This document shows, in pieces, positions 58,887 through 64,000 of a stretch of 64,000 nucleotides of DNA. The position numbers and the translations under genes were made by a program. Within the stretch, counting starts at the first letter, position 1, and each line of letters begins with the position of its first letter. The DNA comes from Hypomyces perniciosus (Eukaryota > Ascomycota > Sordariomycetes > Hypocreales > Hypocreaceae): the NCBI GenBank assembly GCA_008477525.1, contig SPDT01000007.1, forward strand, positions 5,704,001-5,768,000, in the 5' to 3' direction. The notes below the pieces were generated by a model that was not told the DNA's origin, did no database searches, and was given only the letters and a program-made list of their open reading frames with translations.

Positions 58887-60899
58887 TTCAAGAAGCGGTG
58901 GTGGTTGTTCTGATGAAGGTGGTGAGGATGACAGAGAGAGAGCTTCGATAGGTGTAGACAGACAGGCAAGCTCCCGAGTGACGATGAATCGCTGTGGGAC
59001 CGAGACCAGAGTGAATGGAGTCACTTGCTTAACGACAAACAGCAAGAAACAGGATAAAGCAGACACGCAAGACAACGCAACGAACAATTCAAAGTTGTTG
59101 TGCTGATGAAGAAGATACGCTTTGTGAAAGGGCGGATGATGGATGGAGCTGTCAGGTTCGGGGACGCTGGCGATGGAGGAAATATACCTTCTATCCACGT
59201 ACTACTCTGTACTCTCAGAGCTCCTCAACGTGAGTGTTCCCATACGAATACGTGAGTGGTCTAGGGGACTTGGGGAGGGGTTCCTAGACTGACCGGCCGC
59301 CAGCCCGCCGCCATGCCCCAGAGAGGCGACGGGGATTGGTGGAGCCAACATGGGTGTCCTGGGATGCCTGGGAATGGATTCATAGGTATCTAATAAATGC
59401 CCAGATTGGGGCGGTACCTGTCTCGTCCCAGCGTTCGCCATACTGTTTCTGGTAGCACTACTCCGTACTGCTAGTACTCGTAGTACTTCGTGGACTGGAA
59501 GCTGTTGAGAAACGGGGTGGAGCTTGTTTACTACAGCACCTACGAGTACGAAGTGGACAGACAGACTTGGTTAACGCAAAGTCATCTCACCGAGTCTTCG
59601 TTGATCTCAAGCCACCAACTGCCGAGATCCTATGATTTACCAAGTAAGGCTCTCCATAATCTGTAGCCAAGCATCACTTTGTCACTGGAATCATGGCCAC
59701 ATCTTGTTGTGTAAACGGGGAATTCTCTCCTCAACATTTACTCGTAGTAGTACTACGAGTATACTACTACTAAGAGGCGTGGCACAAGGCCGCGTGACCG
59801 CAGACAAATTAAGATATTATTAAACTTAGACAATACTGTCTCAGCTCACCGATTCGCCTTTTTCGTCTTCCTCGTCTTCCTTCCCCTGTTGAAAAAATAG
59901 AATCGTTGAGAAGGGGCGCGCGGACCACCGGGACTTTTCCGAGACTCTGGCGTTGGGGATCAGCACGTTTTGACATGCCTTCTTCACCTTGACAGTGCCC
60001 CTAAATCCTTGTCACCGCCAATCCCGACACATCAAATTCTGTGGTCAGCATAACTCAAAAGGAATTAATGTCACGAGTACGGTGCACCAGCCTGCTTAGT
60101 GTCTACTAAATACTTGTACTGAGTACAGTACCACCGTACTCGTATACGAGTAAGAAGAGATGTTTTTCGCATTTCGGCGCCCGGGCCATGTATCGGACGG
60201 AGAGCACGGCGGACGGAGTATAAACGGGTGGAAATAGGGGTTATGGAGCGGTAGTGCTTGTTGTGTCATAACAAGATTCGAGCCTTCCAGAAGTACTCTG
60301 TGAATGGACTACTATTGAGTGGCCTCTTCAGCTTCGCGTTGAATTGCTTTTAAATCTACTACTACCTAACTTCATAGCTCTAGTTTATATGTGAATCACA
60401 GTTGCGGCACCCTTCTTCAATAAGGTTGATGGTTGGTGTGAAGATATGACAGCCAAGTTATGTGTGTACTAATAGTCCGTGCGAGAAGATGCTTTGCGTA
60501 CCAGTATGGACAGGACAGTTAATACTACTATCTACATAGGTATGTGTGGTGGAGTAACAGGGACTGCGCTCAGTTAGCGGTCCGAAAAACTCCGTTGCGA
60601 GCTATCCAACAAATCTCTTGAAATGGACTGAGAGCCTACTCGAATTGAGACGATATTATTGACTCTTCATTTCTTTCTTTCACGGGACGCACTCTGGTGA
60701 CGAGCGTTATCAACCCCGCACGTGTACACAGTGTACTCCGTAGAGTGACATCTTCATTAAACCACCCCAGCTTTACTCGTAGGTCACCTAGGATTTGATA
60801 TCGCGTTTTCATCAAATCAACATTATCGCCAAGATTCCTTCAACAGTCTACTCATATGCCAGTCATACCCGCAAATCACGTCTGGTCATCGCCCTCCAC
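58887..60899. other. Palindrome-rich intergenic region of 2 kb
   Basis: Rich in short ACTCGTA/TACGAGT words (59455-59500, 59740-59775, 60110-60155) and in TACTCCGTA (about 59459 and 60734). No gene supported; a short frame at 59202-59441 has no family likeness. Confidence 0.55.
59740..59760. repeat. Perfect inverted repeat, 10-bp arms
   Basis: ACTCGTAGTA and TACTACGAGT flank one G. Followed by TACTACTAC. Noncoding. Confidence 0.85.
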
Positions 60900-62831
60900 A
60901 TGGCATCTATCCTCGGATACGCCCATCTTGGACTCTTGCCACGATGCGGTGCATGTGCAGACACGATATTCCGCCATGAGAGGATAGTGGCACGTATGTA
61001 CGAGGACTGTCCATGCTTATGCCAACTCGTTACTCACACGGCCACTGGCAGTGTACGGGAATGAAGACTCAACTGTCTACCGTGGACATACCCGTCCGTT
61101 CGTGTTCCCACAGTCTGGATATTCCGGGACGGATGTCGATGGATTCAGCCTCTGTCGAACGTCACCATGTGCTATATGTCTCCGTTCTCCCGAGTTCATT
61201 CCCATTCATCATGATTGCTTCAGGATCTTCATTCGAGAATGCCCTCTGCCAGAGGCTGAGGCACTGGCTCATCTCTGGACCATTGGCTCGTGTCGAAGCC
61301 CTTGGCCTAAAGCACAACTCCTGCATCTGACATGCAAGGTTCTTGTTGACTCGGCTGCTTTATTCCGCATTGCGGAAGCCTCTGGGCTTAAGTGGTTATC
61401 CCATTTACCACTCGAACTCGTAGAGAGCATCCGTCAACAGGCTCCACATGAAATATTCTGGCGTGCCGTGGCGGTTGTTAGCATGGCAGCTCGAGTGGCA
61501 ACGTCATCGCAACCATCATTATCATTCCCGTTAGGTAACGTGGAATTCTGGGAACGCGGGAGCTCAGTGATTCGCACCTCTGAAAGGCCCGCTTCCCTCG
61601 TCCAGTTGACAATTGACACTGATGGTATCCAAAAAATCGAGCGTCTTCTCGAGAGACCAGCATATCGTGATGAAAGTTGCAGTCGATTGGCGTATATTGT
61701 AGAGGAAGAGGAATCTCTGTCGGAAGTCGAAGTGCATACCAAGGTTTGTTTATGCTGCCTTCGTTATCCACTACTTCTGAAATCTGAACCTTCTGAAGGA
61801 TGATTTTTTGAGACTTCGTCTTCCACTACATATGCCGAACCTTCAAGCCTGGGATACCTCAGCGCCTCCAGCATTAGACGACTGCGTCTTTTACCCTGCA
61901 CTCAATGCAGCTTGGAAGCGATTCCGGACCGTCAACCTGTCCAGAATACAGGGCATCACGTTCCTTTTCTCTTTTGGCCAGATTTCTGGGATCCATGCCC
62001 ATGATTCCCCCGGCTCGTCCGCATTGTCCATGTACCAGCGCTTTTCCAATAACCACCAGAAAGAAACCGTCTGGATCTATCTACCAATTGCGAAAAGAGA
62101 TAGAGTCATCGCTCTTGGGTCTGGACAATCCGGATACGGAGCCTATATCCTAGTACGTATATATCACTAGTCAAAGTCAGCTTTAACTGACATGGATGTA
62201 GGTTAGAACGGAATTGACAGGTGATGGGGTCTTTGGTACACCACGTCAATCAGCTAAGAACGATCAACTGCTGGACGCGGGTTGGCCAATCACCTTAATA
62301 CATGGTGATTCTCCGGACAACGGATGTACTCCGTTCATAGGAGTTTATCGGCCAACTTCCTCACCATCTCTGCTCTCATTTGGGGGCTTCCAGGCTGAAG
62401 AATTTGTGTCTGATCTCGACGGCATGTACTACTCATCTGCACCCCTGGACAACATTGCCCATACCCTGGTGTTTCGTCATACAGACACCGGACTATGCCT
62501 AGGAATATTATTGCAGTACAAGAACGGTGGCGCATGTGCAGTTGGGCAGTGTCGTCTACATGTCGACCCAAGCGAGAAATATATAAACCCATCGAGAATT
62601 TGCCTCCGCACTATTGATCAGCCAGCAAAAGGCCCAAAGCAAGCGGTTTGTAGATCTCATGTGACGTTCGAGAGAGATGACTATCGGAATCCTCATGATA
62701 ACGATGGGTGGCAATGCCATTCATTGAATGGTGTCGTGAAATTCTGGTTCTCACCGTCGTCGACATGCATCGAGATACATGGTCGAAGCACCGGACTTTC
62801 AACAGAAGAGTTACGGCCAATGGTTCCTTGA
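60900..62831 (+). CDS. Fungal protein of unknown function with N-terminal Cys/His motifs
   Basis: Four exons, 60900-60993, 61052-61743, 61799-62152 and 62202-62831, give 589 aa. Introns are 49-58 nt and GT...AG; the third is GTACGT...TAG. Not a named family. The N-terminus has C16-x2-C19, then CRTSPCAICLRS and HHDCF, a possible zinc site. Next, HLPLELVESIRQQAPHEIFWRAVAV resembles an F-box-like helix pair. The C-terminal half is beta-rich, e.g. GFQAEEFVSDLDGMYYSS and RHTDTGLCLGILLQY. Such proteins are multi-copy in hypocrealean genomes by my recollection. A scaffold or ubiquitin-related role is a guess. Confidence 0.6.
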
Positions 62832-63424
62832 TTCACCCGCACCCCATGTCTGAGGTTCCCATATATGCCTGAGATTCCTCATCTAGTCTCTCAGTTCTTG
62901 GGAAGTGTGATGGATTATGAAGGGGCAATGCTTCTGCATGGATGGCGAGTACAAAGTGATTGAGTGTGAGTGGTTCCCAAATGAACTACGAGCTTACAGA
63001 ACTACCGTTCCCTCTAGTCAGTGATCTATGGCTTACTGGGTCTCAAGGTCTCAAGGTTGTTTTTCTCACGTATTCTAGCTTGGAACAAGCTTGGCTCGTC
63101 TTCCTTTTGAGCTTGATACTTCACTTGTATCCTATCACCGAGAGTAAGGACATCAACTGCCCAATATCATCCACCAATCCAGCTCGACTAAAATTTCAGC
63201 AAAAGACGACTTTATATTTGGATATATTGACATCCCACGGGGCTACTTCTGTCACACATCAAGAGACAATTGACTAGAGAACTCCTGCTGTTTCTAGCTG
63301 CCTAAATACATGCATGCAAACTGACTGACTGATAAGGAGACGATGTGTCCACACAGCTGAATGTGAATTCGACTAATCGTCCCAGATTTGGTTGACCGAA
63401 TGATGGCCAACTGTTGTAGTTGGC
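62832..63424. other. Convergent intergenic region
   Basis: Short unrelated frames only. No gene supported. Confidence 0.4.
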
Positions 63425-64000
63425 TCACTCGCCGATGGATTCGTCCATGGAACTGGCGTTGAATCCGATGTTGGATTGAGCATGCCTAGCTGTGACTTCA
63501 GCGCCGTGCTTAAGAAGTAGTTCCTGAACTTCAGAGTTACAGGCCACAGCAATTGGCGTACGGCCCAAATCATCTGTCGATTTAACGTCGGCGCCTCTAA
63601 TAAGCAGCACCTTGACAGTATCCTTATACTCAGAAGCTGCAGCTAATGCAAGCGGTGTTCTGCCCTCATTATCTCTGGATTCAATATTGGCGCCTCTAAT
63701 AAGCAGCGTTGTGATATCATCTATACGCCTAGAAGCTGCAGCTAATGCAAGCGGTGTTCTGCCCTTATTATCTCTGGAGTCAATATTGGCGCCTCTATCG
63801 AGCAGCACGTTTATAGTAATCCGCCCAAACGTAGAAGCTGCAGTTAATGCAAGCGGTGTTCTGCCCTCATTATCTTTGGATTCAATATTGGCGCCTCTAT
63901 TAAGCAGCGCCTCGATAGCATCTATACGCCTAGAAGCTGCAGCTAATGCAAGCGGTGTTCTGCCCTCATTATCTCTGGATTCAATATTGGCGCCTCTATC
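63425..64000 (-). CDS. Ankyrin-repeat protein, C-terminal part (5' partial)
   Basis: The frame enters from the right edge and stops at 63425-63427; 191 residues are visible. It consists of five ankyrin repeats of 33-34 aa with GRTPLALAAAS, followed by LLxRGANIxSRDNE. The last repeats diverge (GRTPIAVACNSEVQELLLKHGAE), and a short unstructured end follows. Ankyrin stacks bind proteins. The N-terminal part, which in fungi often carries NACHT, F-box or protein-kinase domains, is outside the window. At DNA level the first units are nearly identical, repeating every 99 or 102 bp, e.g. GCTAATGCAAGCGGTGTTCT on the plus strand near 63642, 63741 and 63942. Confidence 0.9.
   Translation of the reverse strand, partial: DRGANIESRDNEGRTPLALAAASRRIDAIEALLNRGANIESKDNEGRTPLALTAASTFGRITINVLLDRGANIDSRDNKGRTPLALAAASRRIDDITTLLIRGANIESRDNEGRTPLALAAASEYKDTVKVLLIRGADVKSTDDLGRTPIAVACNSEVQELLLKHGAEVTARHAQSNIGFNASSMDESIGE
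63638..64000. repeat. Near-identical 99/102-bp tandem units inside the ankyrin gene
   Basis: On the plus strand each unit contains AAGCGGTGTTCTGCCCTCAT and a TCAATATTGGCGCCTCTA block. At least four copies fall in this interval. Such identity points to recent unequal crossover or gene conversion. Confidence 0.85.

Noticed and set aside
63638..64000. CRISPR-like or satellite array
   Set aside because: The regular units are an open ankyrin coding frame.

Overview
This window is nuclear DNA of a filamentous ascomycete. The genes carry short spliceosomal introns of roughly 45-130 nt with GTRNGT donors and YAG acceptors. The protein families are fungal: a Zn2Cys6 regulator, CFEM, cerato-platanin, SUR7/PalI, LtrA and a highly reducing PKS. 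Gene density is about one per 2 kb. A hypocrealean Sordariomycete, possibly plant- or insect-associated, fits best; the order is my inference, not proven. No bacterial-type operon, CRISPR array, rRNA or intact transposon was seen.

Layout. 1-6.6 kb is a housekeeping block. It holds the 3' end of a gene whose tail is packed with SUMO-type motifs, a METTL7-like methyltransferase, IMP3 and the mitochondrial ribosomal protein bS18m in divergent orientation, and a large mitochondrial PPR-like protein. 7.4-17 kb has an AKR7-type aldehyde reductase, a DMT-family membrane transporter, a secreted M43 metalloprotease, a SUR7/PalI protein and an F-box-like protein. 18-23 kb has a lineage-specific acidic protein with a basic tail, a Zn2Cys6 transcription factor rebuilt from four exons, and a decayed metallo-beta-lactamase-fold pseudogene. 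24.6-31 kb is gene-poor. It has a small secreted SH3-like cysteine-rich protein, a secreted histidine phosphatase, an M20 amidohydrolase and a relic of another transcription factor. 31-38.5 kb has an LtrA membrane protein, a conserved fungal unknown, a MYND-finger protein with an apparent N-terminal frameshift, an ISG12/IFI6-like membrane protein and a CFEM protein. 38.8-46.5 kb is one highly reducing polyketide synthase (KS-AT-DH-MT-ER-KR-ACP, about 2,412 aa). 47.5-64 kb has tRNA-Lys(CTT), a cerato-platanin, homoserine kinase, a thioesterase-like membrane protein, RAE1/Gle2, a putative mitochondrial protein, a Cys-containing fungal unknown and the 3' part of an ankyrin-repeat gene running off the end.

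How the parts relate. IMP3, bS18m and the PPR-like protein form a ribosome/mitochondrial neighbourhood. Three small secreted cysteine-rich proteins (SH3-like, CFEM, cerato-platanin) and two secreted enzymes (M43 protease, histidine phosphatase) are candidate host- or surface-interaction genes. The PKS has no recognisable tailoring, transporter or regulator gene beside it, so it looks like an orphan synthase. Several models depend on exons I joined by eye, including the zinc-cluster exon, the last CFEM exon, an in-frame 54-nt intron in the PKS and the 33.4-kb intron. RNA-seq would settle them. Intergenic DNA carries repeated copies of the 9-mer TACGGAGTA and short palindromes, whose role is unknown.
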